Shown here: positions 14,243-22,693 of the stretch, in pieces | Numbering within the stretch: the stretch's first letter is position 1 | How the letters are laid out: each line of letters starts with the position of its first letter | From: an uncultured Bacilli bacterium | Lineage (GTDB): Bacteria; Bacillota_I; Bacilli_A; RF39; UBA660 | Reading direction: 5' to 3' | Assembly: GCA_910587325.1 (NCBI GenBank) | Contig: CAJUKB010000022.1 | Location: 1 to 25,392 of the forward strand | Length of the DNA stretch: 25,392 bases | The notes under the pieces: generated by a model | What the model saw: the letters and a program-made list of their open reading frames with translations, nothing else | Database searches by the model: none | Told to the model about the DNA's origin: nothing | Position numbers and translations under genes: made by a program

Positions 14243-15415
14243 TTACCCAAATATTATTTCATAAGCTGCGTCCATATTCTTAGCTACATAAGTATATGTT
14301 TCTTTATTTACTTTTATTTTTTTCTTTTTAATATTTGTAATGTCAATATTGATTTCAGTTTTTCCAATTAAAAGTGTATAAGTTGAATTTCCTTGTGGTA
14401 TTATATCTTTAATTTCTCCTAATAAACTTGCTTCCGAACCAAACCAACCCAGTGTTGCCCATTTCTTTTTATTCTTATAACCAATCTCAATGCAAGGAAC
14501 GCCACCACCTGTACCTGAAATCCAAACCCCTTGCAATTGTTTAAATACTTCTTCTTTCTCTTCTTCTCTTCTCTCTTGTTCTTCTTTTATTGTGTTTATT
14601 TCTTCCTGTTTACGAGTAACTTCTTCTACCTTTTCTTCTACAGAGTTTTTTAATTCATCACTTACAATCTCTTCCACTTTTTCATATTGTGAAACAGAAG
14701 AATTTACAGCATCTTTCAATTCTTTTTCTTCCATATCCAAACTAAAATCAATCTCTTCTTTTTCAGAAGTTTCTGGTTTTACAAATGTACTATCCCATTT
14801 AGAAACTGTAATTTCTTTTCCACTCGCATCTGTTATAGTCTCTATATCATCTTTTTTTATAATATATTCAGGCTTATGTTCTAGATTTTCTCCCTCTTCT
14901 TGTTCTAAACTATCTTTAATTTGTTCAGTCAAAGAAGTATAAGAATCTTCCTCATCACTTTCTGTATGAAAATAATAATGATATTCATTCTTTTCTATAT
15001 TGTATAAAAAATCAATACTTACAGGTTCATTATATATAATTGTATTTACTTGATTATTCTGAATATAATAAACATTTGTATAAAGTTCTTCTTTCTTTTG
15101 ATATGAAATAGCCATAATTGGTTTTTCAACATCTTTTACCTCATAAAAATTTAATTTAGCATTTTCGCTTTCTTGTGGGAGCAGAGGATTATCAACATCT
15201 TCCTTTTTATCTTTCAAATAAACATAATACGTTTGCCCCCAATCTACTTTTATAGAGTCATTCTTAAATATATTTTTAAATAAGAAATAACCACCTGTTA
15301 TCATAAAAAAACAAACTAAAATAATCAAAATAAATTTAAAAACTTTCTTGTTCAAACGAAATTGAATGGAAATACTATCTGTATTCTTCTTCTCTTCTTT
15401 TTTCTTTACACTCAT
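14243..15415 (-). CDS. Uncharacterised single-pass membrane protein with acidic coiled coil
   Basis: It encodes 390 residues from ATG 15415, nine bases after AAGGAG (the longer frame from TTG 15433 would include this site). A basic N-terminus of about 27 residues precedes one membrane helix (KFILIILVCFFMITGGYFLF) and a large presumably external part: an alpha/beta segment with DWGQTYYVYLKDKK and IMAISYQKK, a highly charged Glu/Lys coiled coil (about 225-290) and a final beta-rich domain with GVWISGTGGGVPCIEIGY. The last domain looks like a compact sandwich, but no family is recognised. It follows the 16521 gene by 77 bases with a possible TATAAT (15435-15440) between them. The T-box promoter begins directly after its stop with no visible terminator. 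Confidence 0.65.
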   Translation of the reverse strand: MSVKKKEEKKNTDSISIQFRLNKKVFKFILIILVCFFMITGGYFLFKNIFKNDSIKVDWGQTYYVYLKDKKEDVDNPLLPQESENAKLNFYEVKDVEKPIMAISYQKKEELYTNVYYIQNNQVNTIIYNEPVSIDFLYNIEKNEYHYYFHTESDEEDSYTSLTEQIKDSLEQEEGENLEHKPEYIIKKDDIETITDASGKEITVSKWDSTFVKPETSEKEEIDFSLDMEEKELKDAVNSSVSQYEKVEEIVSDELKNSVEEKVEEVTRKQEEINTIKEEQERREEEKEEVFKQLQGVWISGTGGGVPCIEIGYKNKKKWATLGWFGSEASLLGEIKDIIPQGNSTYTLLIGKTEINIDITNIKKKKIKVNKETYTYVAKNMDAAYEIIFG

Positions 15416-15492
15416 AACGACAAACTCCTTCAATATTATAAAATCAATATACTTTCAATATGTGAAAAATAAAAATCAAAGCTTTTTATACA

Positions 15493-16521
15493 TTACTTTA
15501 ATTTTATAATAGAATCTAAGTAGTACGTATCTTCTACCTTTTTAAATTGATATTGATATCGATTTAAGTTTCTAGCATGAACACTTAAATCATTTTCTGT
15601 AACATCCATGAATGCTGGTTCATACAAATTATCAAACGTATAAAAACTACTTTCACTTTCATTATAGATGGTAGCATTGGTAATAATGTATAAAACATCT
15701 CCTTCTTCATACATATCATCAATTTCTTCTAAAATTTTATTATTGGCAGTAGAACACTTCTCATTGTCTGCCGTATATCTATCTTTATCTTGGCTATATT
15801 TAAAACTTAAACAATTGTAGTTAAATGAAGTCGGTTTATAATTTACAGTAGAACCAAATAACTTTTCAAAAGCTTCTTTTAAATCATTCCCCTCCACGGT
15901 AATACTTACAGAATTCGTTTTAATACTTTTAGAACTTAACGTATTATACGCTAAATTTAATAAAATAGAGGATTTCATTTCATTTACTCTTCTATCTGTA
16001 CTATATAAGTAATAAGCACTTACGCTATCGGCACTTAAAGTAAGTTTTGTCTTATCAAGTAAATCTCCATAATTCTTGATATACCAATCCTTATCTTTCA
16101 CAACTTCTTGTACTTGATTTTTATTTTCTCCCTCGTTGTTATTGTTATTCTCTCCTACATAGCAATTTCCGTTTCGTTCGCATTCAGACTTCATAAAATC
16201 AAAGTATTTTACATCGTACAAACAATAGCCAAAGTATAAGATAAGTCCAAAAAAGACTAATATCACTACATCTCTTTTAAAGATAGCTGCATTTTTTCCT
16301 TTTAGTAAACGTTTCTCTTCTTTTTTAACCAAATCTTCTACTTCGTTATTTACATCTTCTCTAATTTCTTCTTTCAAACCTTCCTTATATTTCTCTGTAT
16401 TTTCTACAATAGAAGTTTTAATTTCTTTCTCCACTTCACTTAAAACTTTTTCTTTTAATTCTTTTACAATTTCTTTTTTTAAAATTTCCTCATCTTTTTT
16501 AGAAATTTCTGATTTAGGCAT
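15493..16521 (-). CDS. Uncharacterised membrane protein, cytoplasmic coiled coil and external domain
   Basis: It encodes 342 residues from ATG 16521, which follows GGGGGA; the open frame to 16575 lacks a ribosome binding site. Residues 1-80 are a Lys/Glu coiled coil (cytoplasmic by the positive-inside rule), then a membrane helix DVVILVFFGLILYFGYCLY at about 84-103 and an external domain with SECERNGNCYVGENNNNN, an Asn-rich linker, and an alpha/beta region containing YYLYSTDRR, SVSITVEGNDLKEAFEKLFG and LYIITNATIYNE. Cysteine pairs in the outer part may form disulfides. A TATAAT at 16547-16552 lies just behind the rubrerythrin terminator. Its architecture parallels the next gene (membrane anchor with charged helices), suggesting a joint envelope role. 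No family recognised. Confidence 0.65.
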   Translation of the reverse strand: MPKSEISKKDEEILKKEIVKELKEKVLSEVEKEIKTSIVENTEKYKEGLKEEIREDVNNEVEDLVKKEEKRLLKGKNAAIFKRDVVILVFFGLILYFGYCLYDVKYFDFMKSECERNGNCYVGENNNNNEGENKNQVQEVVKDKDWYIKNYGDLLDKTKLTLSADSVSAYYLYSTDRRVNEMKSSILLNLAYNTLSSKSIKTNSVSITVEGNDLKEAFEKLFGSTVNYKPTSFNYNCLSFKYSQDKDRYTADNEKCSTANNKILEEIDDMYEEGDVLYIITNATIYNESESSFYTFDNLYEPAFMDVTENDLSVHARNLNRYQYQFKKVEDTYYLDSIIKLK

Positions 16522-16562
16522 AAAATCCCCCTCTTTCTTGTGTGCTATTATAACATAAAACC

Positions 16563-16589
16563 AAAAAAAAAGCACATTTTTGTACTTTT
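16563..16589 (-). terminator. Rubrerythrin terminator
   Basis: On the minus strand AAAAGTAC (16589-16582) pairs with GTGCTTTT (16574-16567), with one G-U pair, followed by a run of T. Confidence 0.7.
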
Positions 16590-16590
16590 C

Positions 16591-17130
16591 CTAGTAATTT
16601 TCTGCTTTAAGTTCCATATAAGCTTGTGGATGCTTACATACAGGACATACAACAGGCGCTTTTTCTCCAACATAAATATGTCCACAATTTCTGCAAATCC
16701 AAACACGCTCTTCGCCTTTTTGGAAAACAAGATTGTCTTCGATATTTCCAACCAATTTCATATATCTTTCTTCATGATGTTTCTCAATTTCTCCCACCAT
16801 TTCAAATAGGTTGGCAATATCAGTAAACCCTTCTTCTCTAGCCGTCTCTGCAAATTCTTTGTACATTTCTGTCCATTCATAATTTTCACCTGTTGCAGCG
16901 TCTTTAAGATTAGTTAATGTATCAGGTACATCTCCATCATGTAATGCTTTAAACCAAAGTTTTGCATGTTCTTTTTCATTATTTGCTGTTTCTTCAAAAA
17001 TAGCAGCAATTTGTTCATATCCTTCTTTTTTTGCTTTAGAAGCATAATAAGTATATTTATTTCTTGCTTGACTTTCTCCTGCAAATGCTGCCATTAAATT
17101 GGCTTCTGTTTTACTATTTTTTAATTCCAT
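16591..17130 (-). CDS. rbr: Rubrerythrin
   Basis: The 179-residue protein combines a four-helix ferritin-like diiron domain with a C-terminal rubredoxin domain. Likely iron ligands are Glu19 (FAGESQARNKY), Glu52 and His55 (NEKEH), a Glu around 95 and Glu116/His119 (EIEKHHE). The rubredoxin knuckles are CRNC (146-149) and CPVC (162-165). Rubrerythrins reduce hydrogen peroxide in the cytoplasm of anaerobes using electrons from rubredoxin or NADH oxidoreductases, so the organism is probably a strict anaerobe exposed to oxidative stress. ATG 17130 follows GAGGT. The gene is monocistronic, with its own promoter and terminator. Confidence 0.97.
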   Translation of the reverse strand: MELKNSKTEANLMAAFAGESQARNKYTYYASKAKKEGYEQIAAIFEETANNEKEHAKLWFKALHDGDVPDTLTNLKDAATGENYEWTEMYKEFAETAREEGFTDIANLFEMVGEIEKHHEERYMKLVGNIEDNLVFQKGEERVWICRNCGHIYVGEKAPVVCPVCKHPQAYMELKAENY

Positions 17131-17155
17131 TTTCTATACCTCATTTCTATAAAAT

Positions 17156-17184
17156 ATTATAACGATTTCGTAAATTAAAGTAAA
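17156..17184 (-). promoter_or_regulatory. Rubrerythrin promoter
   Basis: On the minus strand TTTACT (17184-17179) and perfect TATAAT (17161-17156) are separated by 17 bp, about 25 bp before the start codon. A PerR operator was looked for and is not convincing. Confidence 0.6.
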
Positions 17185-17200
17185 GTAGTTTTAAAGAAAA

Positions 17201-18181
17201 TTAGCGTTTAGCAAAAGACATATAGGGATTTTTAAGCGGTTTTCTTTGTAAGCCTAAAACGATATCTCCTTCATGATGGAGTTGACTATCTTTCCATTTT
17301 AAAAAGTTTTTATAATCTTCTGACGTATAAGAAGTTGTATAAGAAAAATCAGATGTTCTCTCATAATATAGTCCATTTCGATAAGAAAGAGCAAAACCAT
17401 CTAAATAATCTTTTAATACTTCGTCTGTTAGCAAAATATAACCATCTCGTATCAATTTTTCGGCCAATTTTCTCCTACCTTCTTTCATCATCATAAACGC
17501 CCCGGCATAACAACCATAAAGATAAGGAATTCCTATTCTTTCCAAAAAACATTTTTTTAATAGGAAAAATTGTTTATAAGTACAAGCGACTAAGTAAGGA
17601 ATATCTTGAATCAAAATAATATTAAAGTAATGATAACCACTTCCATTACACAACATAGAGTTTTTAATAAATCCCGGTTCAATCTTAATTTGATAACAAG
17701 GAATGGACATTTTATTACAGATACCTACAGTTTTCTCAGAAGCAAATTCACAATAATTAGATACATCATAAAAATCAAAAGTATGACGATATTTTCCATT
17801 ACGTCCTAATTTTTTTAACAATGCCTTTCTTGTCCAATACACAATTGTACTAGTTATTAATTCTTCTTCTACTAAATTCGGCTTTTTTAATACATGAAAA
17901 TTAGATGTCGTATCCAAAATATATTCTTTTTCTAAAGTATCTTCACAATCCAAAAGAAGATAGGAAAGCAAATCAAAATTTGTAAATTCTTTTATTGTTT
18001 CTAAATAAAATTCAGGACATATCTCTTTCATAAATGTATACAAATTCTTTATTCTTTCTACTTTTTCTTTTGCAGATTGTGTATCTAAGAGTATTTCTCT
18101 ATTATCATTTAATATTTTCTTATATCTTTCATACTTTTCATCCACTTCATGATAATAAGCTAATAGTTCCTTTGCCTCCAT
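17201..18181 (-). CDS. Transglutaminase-like protein lacking the expected Asp
   Basis: It encodes 326 residues from ATG 18181 (after AGGTGG; the GTG at 18190 lies in that site). The first 110 residues are helical. Cys144 (SNYCEFASEKTVGIC) and His184 (GYHYFNIILIQDIPYL) are arranged as in transglutaminase-like proteases, where the following strand normally reads LVDCTY with an Asp; here it reads LVACTYKQFF, so Ala199 takes the Asp position. The C-terminal third has CYAGAFMMMKEGRRKLAE and no further recognised motif; no signal peptide or membrane helix is seen. It may be an inactive or non-hydrolytic member. It is transcribed divergently from gmk. The fold call is moderate; the triad comparison rests on family knowledge. 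Confidence 0.55.
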   Translation of the reverse strand: MEAKELLAYYHEVDEKYERYKKILNDNREILLDTQSAKEKVERIKNLYTFMKEICPEFYLETIKEFTNFDLLSYLLLDCEDTLEKEYILDTTSNFHVLKKPNLVEEELITSTIVYWTRKALLKKLGRNGKYRHTFDFYDVSNYCEFASEKTVGICNKMSIPCYQIKIEPGFIKNSMLCNGSGYHYFNIILIQDIPYLVACTYKQFFLLKKCFLERIGIPYLYGCYAGAFMMMKEGRRKLAEKLIRDGYILLTDEVLKDYLDGFALSYRNGLYYERTSDFSYTTSYTSEDYKNFLKWKDSQLHHEGDIVLGLQRKPLKNPYMSFAKR

Positions 18182-18258
18182 AATAACCACCTAATGCTTA
18201 TCTATTATAAAGAAATTCTTTAAAAAAACAAGTTATTTTCCCAAATTTTCTTTTGCCG

Positions 18259-18267
18259 TGGTATAAT
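18259..18267 (+). promoter_or_regulatory. gmk promoter, extended -10
   Basis: TGGTATAAT (18259-18267) is a perfect extended -10 with no clear -35 hexamer; the GAAAGGA ribosome binding site follows. Confidence 0.55.
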
Positions 18268-18290
18268 GCAAAATAAGAAAGGAACGTATT

Positions 18291-18977
18291 ATGATTAAAG
18301 AAAAAAAGTTAGGAAGTTTAATTATTATTTCCGGAACAACTTGTGCCGGAAAAGGAGCAGTCATCGATGCACTGCTCCAAAAAAACAAAAATTTATCACT
18401 TTCTATCTCTTATACTTCAAGAGCCATGCGTGAAGGAGAAACAAATGGAAAAGAATACTATTTCATTACCAAAGAAGAATTTGAAAGAAAAATAGAAAAC
18501 GATGAATTTTTAGAATATGCTTTTGTCCACAATAGTAATTATTATGGTACTCCTAAAACTGAAATCAAAGAATTATTAGACAAAGGTCAGGATGTTATCT
18601 TAGAAATAGAAGTGCAAGGAGCACACAAAGTAAAAGAAATGTTTCCTGAAACTATTTTAATATTCATTATGGCACCAAGTATGGAAGAAGTAAAAAGAAG
18701 AATCAAAGCACGTGGTAAAGAAAACAACGAGCAAATTATCAAGCGTTTTCAAACAGCTTACAAAGAAATTAACGAAATTCCAAAATACAATTATGTTGTT
18801 GTTAATGATGAAATAGAAAATGCAGTCAAAAAAATTGAAGCTATTCTCTTAAGTGAAAAATGTCGTGTAGATCGTATTGAAGAAATCGCAGTAGAAAACC
18901 AAGAAGAGATTATCCATGAATTTTTAATGGACAAAGAATTTAATAATTCTAATCCTTACCAAGATAAATTAGAGTGA
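18291..18977 (+). CDS. gmk: Guanylate kinase
   Basis: The enzyme phosphorylates GMP to GDP with ATP. The 228-residue protein has the P-loop, the GMP-binding lid SYTSRAMREGETNGKEYYFI with the conserved Arg, Gly and Tyr residues, YGTPK, VILEIEVQGAHKVK, and the Arg-rich RRIKARGKE with RFQTAYKEI. The P-loop is unusual: GTTCAGKGAV instead of the family's GPSGxGKGT/S, so a Ala23 replaces the Thr/Ser that normally helps hold Mg-ATP, and the Pro-Ser-Gly is Thr-Thr-Cys. It is about 20 residues longer than most bacterial Gmk proteins, with an acidic tail. In many Firmicutes rpoZ follows gmk; here a terminator comes directly after. GAAAGGA precedes ATG 18291. Confidence 0.93.
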   Translation: MIKEKKLGSLIIISGTTCAGKGAVIDALLQKNKNLSLSISYTSRAMREGETNGKEYYFITKEEFERKIENDEFLEYAFVHNSNYYGTPKTEIKELLDKGQDVILEIEVQGAHKVKEMFPETILIFIMAPSMEEVKRRIKARGKENNEQIIKRFQTAYKEINEIPKYNYVVVNDEIENAVKKIEAILLSEKCRVDRIEEIAVENQEEIIHEFLMDKEFNNSNPYQDKLE

Positions 18978-18995
18978 ATAGCACTCTCTTTTTTT
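18971..18995 (+). terminator. gmk terminator
   Basis: AGAGTG (18971-18976) pairs with CACTCT (18982-18987) and is followed by CTTTTTTT. The stem includes the stop codon. Confidence 0.75.
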
Positions 18996-19101
18996 GACCA
19001 AACTGCTTAAAACTCTATTTTTTTCTATAAAAACGAGTATTACCTAAATAAAAGTTATACAAAATGCTTTACGATTACACAAATATAAGACATTATGACT
19101 C

Positions 19102-19151
19102 TTAACAAGGCTAACTTGTTAAAAAAGGATTGAAACAACACAATCCTTTTT
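19102..19151 (-). terminator. Double hairpin terminator of the coiled-coil gene
   Basis: On the minus strand AAAAAGGATTG (19151-19141) pairs with CAATCCTTTTT (19132-19122) followed by more T, then a second stem (TTAACAAG, 19102-19109, with CTTGTTAA, 19115-19122). Because the first stem is A/T-flanked on both sides it can also stop plus-strand transcripts. The rest of 18996-19101 shows nothing identifiable. Confidence 0.7.
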
Positions 19152-19152
19152 C

Positions 19153-20904
19153 TTATTCATTAGTATTTTCTGAATTAGAGTCCTCTGTATCATTGTAATC
19201 TCCAATTACAAACGAATTATCATCTATAAGATTTTCTAATTCTTCTGCATTTTCTTCAGATAGACTTTCCATTATAGGAAGTTCCTCTATAACCCTTTCT
19301 GTTTCTACTACTTCTTCTAGAGGTTCCCCCTCAGGAATTACTTCTTCTAAAATAACAGGTTCTTCTTTCACAAAGGTATCATGAACATCCATCGTACCTA
19401 AGAAAATCTCAATTTCATCATAAATTTCACTAGGTGTTTGACTATATTTCTGACGATGTTTAATGTTTTTAACAGCTGCATCTAAATCTTTTAATTTTTG
19501 TTTATCATTCTCAATAGCCAAAACATCTTTTGCTTTGCTAACATTTTCAAGTAAAAATTCCATCTCTCTAATTTCTTGTTCTTTCGCTGCAATTTCACTT
19601 TCATACTTTTTAATGTTTTCCTGCTCAAGTACATAAGCCTTGTTAACTAATACTTTTTGGTCTTTTTTATAATGTTCAATAATATTTTCAACGTCTTCTA
19701 ATTCTTTTTGTTTGCGATCAAAAGCAGCAGCCAAAATAGCACGTCTTTTTGGAGTTTTATCGTCATTTTCGGTCTCAATAATAATCTTGTATTCTCCAAG
19801 TTCTTCTTGCAATTGATTATATGTTGCCATTGTATTATTTAAATGTTCAACCAATTCTTTAAATTTTTGATTATCTATTTCAGCAATTTCTTTTTTAGCT
19901 TCATTAATCTTTTCTTTTAAAGTATTAATTTCAGCGTTTAAGAAAGCAATTCGCTCTTCAATTACTTCTGTATCTCCACTAGAATAATTCTTTGTATCAA
20001 TTAACGATGCAAATTCATCTCTCGCAGTCGTCGCACCTTCTTCCTCTTCTTGTAACATTGCTGTAAGTTCATTACTGCTTGGAATATCCATATATGGTTT
20101 TGATTTTACAATCGTAACCAATTCTTGAATTTTAGAAAGTCCACTTACTTTTTCATCATTTACAATCAATTCTTTAGCTTCATTTGCAATAATTGCTGGG
20201 TCTGTAATAATTTCAAGTCTTCTCTTTTCTAAATCCGAAATCTTCTTTTGAAGCTCTTGCATTCTTTTATCGTCATTTTCTTTTAATTCATCATCAAGAT
20301 AAGAAGATTGTCCACCTAAATTTGCTTTTGTTTCAGCAAGTCTTGCTTTATCACTTTCTAGTTTTACGTTCATCTCTTCCATAGCTTGGTTTAAATAATT
20401 GAGACTATCTAAAGTTTCTCTATCTTTCTTTTCAAAATCAGCTAAATCATAATTCAATGTTTCAATTTTTTCATTTTCGTTTTTTAATAGTTCTTCATAA
20501 TAGCTTTTTGTAGAGGGCTCTTCAATCGTATTCAAACGTTTCTTTAATTCTTCAATGTATTCACTACTTAGGCGAATTTCTTCTTTTAATTTAGCTATTC
20601 TTTCATGAATACTTGCTTCTTCAGATACAACAGAATCAATTTCTTTTTGCAATTTCTTAATTGCCTTTTCTTGTTTTCTAATTTTTGCCTCTAAACTTAC
20701 TTTAATGTTTTCATCTACTTGTTTTTCACTGATTTTAAAATACTTGTCGCCTTCTCTTGATTCACGCAAAACAACAAGTTCTTCTTTCAACTCATCAATT
20801 TCTATTTCTACTTCTTTTAGCTCTGCTTTTAATGTATCAGCATTTGCTGTTGATTCCGCCATTTCCACTAAAAGATCTATCTTTTTTAGTACTCCAGTTT
20901 GCAT
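19153..20904 (-). CDS. Long cytoplasmic coiled-coil protein
   Basis: The 583-residue protein is almost entirely heptad-rich helix from about 15 to 480, rich in Glu, Lys and Leu and without any Cys or Trp. Breaks occur near 235 (TDPAIIANEA) and 275 (KPYMDIPSSNELTAML). The last 80 residues are acidic and Pro/Glu-rich (EEPVILEEVIPEGEPLEEVV), probably disordered. There is no signal peptide, membrane helix or Walker motif, so it is not an SMC or RecN protein. It could be a scaffold or cytoskeletal-type filament protein; no family is recognised. ATG 20904 follows AAGGGAG. It has its own promoter (20940-20968) and terminator. Confidence 0.75.
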   Translation of the reverse strand: MQTGVLKKIDLLVEMAESTANADTLKAELKEVEIEIDELKEELVVLRESREGDKYFKISEKQVDENIKVSLEAKIRKQEKAIKKLQKEIDSVVSEEASIHERIAKLKEEIRLSSEYIEELKKRLNTIEEPSTKSYYEELLKNENEKIETLNYDLADFEKKDRETLDSLNYLNQAMEEMNVKLESDKARLAETKANLGGQSSYLDDELKENDDKRMQELQKKISDLEKRRLEIITDPAIIANEAKELIVNDEKVSGLSKIQELVTIVKSKPYMDIPSSNELTAMLQEEEEGATTARDEFASLIDTKNYSSGDTEVIEERIAFLNAEINTLKEKINEAKKEIAEIDNQKFKELVEHLNNTMATYNQLQEELGEYKIIIETENDDKTPKRRAILAAAFDRKQKELEDVENIIEHYKKDQKVLVNKAYVLEQENIKKYESEIAAKEQEIREMEFLLENVSKAKDVLAIENDKQKLKDLDAAVKNIKHRQKYSQTPSEIYDEIEIFLGTMDVHDTFVKEEPVILEEVIPEGEPLEEVVETERVIEELPIMESLSEENAEELENLIDDNSFVIGDYNDTEDSNSENTNE

Positions 20905-20939
20905 ACTTAAGCCACTCCCTTTATTCTTATACTATTAAC

Positions 20940-20968
20940 ATTCTAACATAAGCAAAATCAATTTGCAA
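20940..20968 (-). promoter_or_regulatory. Promoter of the coiled-coil gene
   Basis: On the minus strand TTGCAA (20968-20963) and TAGAAT (20945-20940) are separated by 17 bp. Confidence 0.5.
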
Positions 20969-21002
20969 CCAAGAGAATAACGTTTTTTAAAAAAAGGTGA
21001 AA

Positions 21003-21032
21003 AGTAAAAAAAGTCTATTTTTCTAAGACTTC
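21003..21032 (-). terminator. Pyrophosphatase gene terminator
   Basis: AAGTCT (21032-21027 on the minus strand) pairs with AGACTT (21016-21011), followed by TTTTTA; the stem overlaps the stop codon. Confidence 0.6.
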
Positions 21033-22631
21033 CATTACATTCGGCACCAATTGTTTCTTACGTGATAATAAATCTTGTACAAAATAACCTTGACAAAACA
21101 CTTCATTGTCAAATACATCTTTTACCAAATTCTCACTTTTTCTATCATAGAAAACATAAGAACCATTTTTTTCAATATCAGTGATTAAAGTAATCACAAT
21201 ATCGAACTTTCCACTAGCAAGAGCATCAATCTTATCCACAAAGTTTTCCATATCAGAGGCAATATCCTCATAATCCATAGTGAATATTTGGCTAATCCCC
21301 ACAACTTTATCTTCTATTCTAAATGTTTTAACATCTTCTTCTAATAAATCTTCGGCATTTTTCCCTTTAATAGAAAAACCGCTCTTTACCATTTCATGCC
21401 CATAACGACTAATGTCTACTTTTGCTATTTTGGCAAGATTTTCTACTACTTTTTTATCTATATCCGTTGTAGTAACAGACCTTAAAAGTAAGGTATCTGA
21501 TAAAATTGCCGAAAGCATAAGTCCTGCCATTTCTTTTGGTATTTTTACTCCATGTTCTTTATACATATGGTAAATGATTGTACAAGTAGAACCTACTGGC
21601 ATACTACGGAAATTGATAGGTACAGAAGTTCCTACATTCACTAAATTATGATGGTCTATAATTTCATCTACAATGGCCTCTTCAATTCCATCTACACTTT
21701 GCTTAAAACCATTATGGTCTACCAAAATAACATGTAATTTTTCATATTGGTTCATGTCATCCGTTTTAAGAAGTCCTAAACATTTGCCTTTTTTATTTAC
21801 AATGGGATAATTACTATATCCTAGTTTTTCACACAATTCTAAAAAATCAGTACGATAATCTAAAGAATTGACAGTTACAGGATCTGTATCCGTTAAAATA
21901 GTGGAACTATAATTGGATAGAGTTAGTTGATTAGCTACATGAAAAGTATCTAATTTTGTTCTTATAATACTCACTTTATTTTCTTTGGCTTTTTTTAGAA
22001 GTTCTGCATCAATTTCATGCCCACCTGTAATCACAATTAACTGTACTTTAGAAGCAATAGCATACTCTAATACTTTATAACGATCCCCCACAACCATAAT
22101 ATTTTCTTCATTTAGTTTTACATTTTCAATAATGGTTTTACTTTGATAAGTAGCTGTAAATATTTTTCCTTTTATTTCACTACGAAACGCAAGTAATACT
22201 TCTGCCTCTAACACTTTTACAATATTTTCTAAACTCGTATTCAACTTCTCTTTTTCACCATTAATCCATTGTTTAGCAAGTTCTTTTAAAGTTACAAGAC
22301 CTTTCAATTTTTTATTTTCATCTACAACACAAACTCCAGTTTCTTCTTCCTGTTGCATAAGTAAAAATGCATCTTGTATAGAAGAAGATTCGTCAATAAT
22401 CGCATTTTTATTGTATTTCATATTACGTACTTGTACCTTTACATCATTTAAATATTCAGGTTCTTTTACACCAAAATAATTTAGAACAAACTTTGTTTCA
22501 TTGTTAATATGTCCTAAAACTTTAGGCATCGTATTAAACCCAAGTTCATTTTTTAAATACGATAGAGCAATACTTGCACATACACTATCTGTATCAGGTT
22601 TCTGATGTCCAAAAATATATGTTTTTTCCAT
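21015..22631 (-). CDS. ppaC: Manganese-dependent inorganic pyrophosphatase, CBS-DRTGG type
   Basis: This 538-residue family II pyrophosphatase hydrolyses PPi to phosphate. Metal ligands are visible in GHQKPDTDS (His9, Asp13, Asp15), LVDHN (Asp305), IDHHN (His327) and LSDT (Asp379); PVGSTCTI and the substrate-binding RKKQLVP follow in the DHHA2 domain. Between the two halves of the DHH domain lies a roughly 230-residue regulatory insert: a CBS domain (about 70-125), a DRTGG domain (about 135-245) and a second CBS (about 250-292). In this subclass CBS binding of AMP/ADP inhibits, and diadenosine polyphosphates bridging CBS and DRTGG dimers activate. ATG 22631 follows GGGAG, and a promoter lies at 22663-22690. 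Confidence 0.95.
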   Translation of the reverse strand: MEKTYIFGHQKPDTDSVCASIALSYLKNELGFNTMPKVLGHINNETKFVLNYFGVKEPEYLNDVKVQVRNMKYNKNAIIDESSSIQDAFLLMQQEEETGVCVVDENKKLKGLVTLKELAKQWINGEKEKLNTSLENIVKVLEAEVLLAFRSEIKGKIFTATYQSKTIIENVKLNEENIMVVGDRYKVLEYAIASKVQLIVITGGHEIDAELLKKAKENKVSIIRTKLDTFHVANQLTLSNYSSTILTDTDPVTVNSLDYRTDFLELCEKLGYSNYPIVNKKGKCLGLLKTDDMNQYEKLHVILVDHNGFKQSVDGIEEAIVDEIIDHHNLVNVGTSVPINFRSMPVGSTCTIIYHMYKEHGVKIPKEMAGLMLSAILSDTLLLRSVTTTDIDKKVVENLAKIAKVDISRYGHEMVKSGFSIKGKNAEDLLEEDVKTFRIEDKVVGISQIFTMDYEDIASDMENFVDKIDALASGKFDIVITLITDIEKNGSYVFYDRKSENLVKDVFDNEVFCQGYFVQDLLSRKKQLVPNVMEVLEK

Positions 22632-22662
22632 AAACTACACTCCCTTTTTTTAAACCTTTGCT

Positions 22663-22690
22663 AGTATACCATAATTTGCTATTTTTACAA
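22663..22690 (-). promoter_or_regulatory. Pyrophosphatase promoter
   Basis: On the minus strand TTGTAA (22690-22685) and TATACT (22668-22663) are spaced by 16 bp, directly after the uvrB stop codon. No good uvrB terminator was seen, so some uvrB transcripts may continue into this gene. Confidence 0.55.
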
Positions 22691-22693
22691 GTT

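Noticed and set aside
14490..14942. Plus-strand Ser-rich open frame
   Set aside because: It mirrors the Glu/Lys coiled coil on the minus strand, which automatically gives Ser/Phe-rich antisense frames.
16548..16826. Several open frames overlapping rubrerythrin on both strands
   Set aside because: Rubrerythrin has all its metal ligands; the overlapping frames have no domain features or translation signals.
17131..17165. PerR-like operator in the rubrerythrin promoter
   Set aside because: TTATAATATTTTATA looks similar but the second half does not align with the TTATAATnATTATAA consensus.
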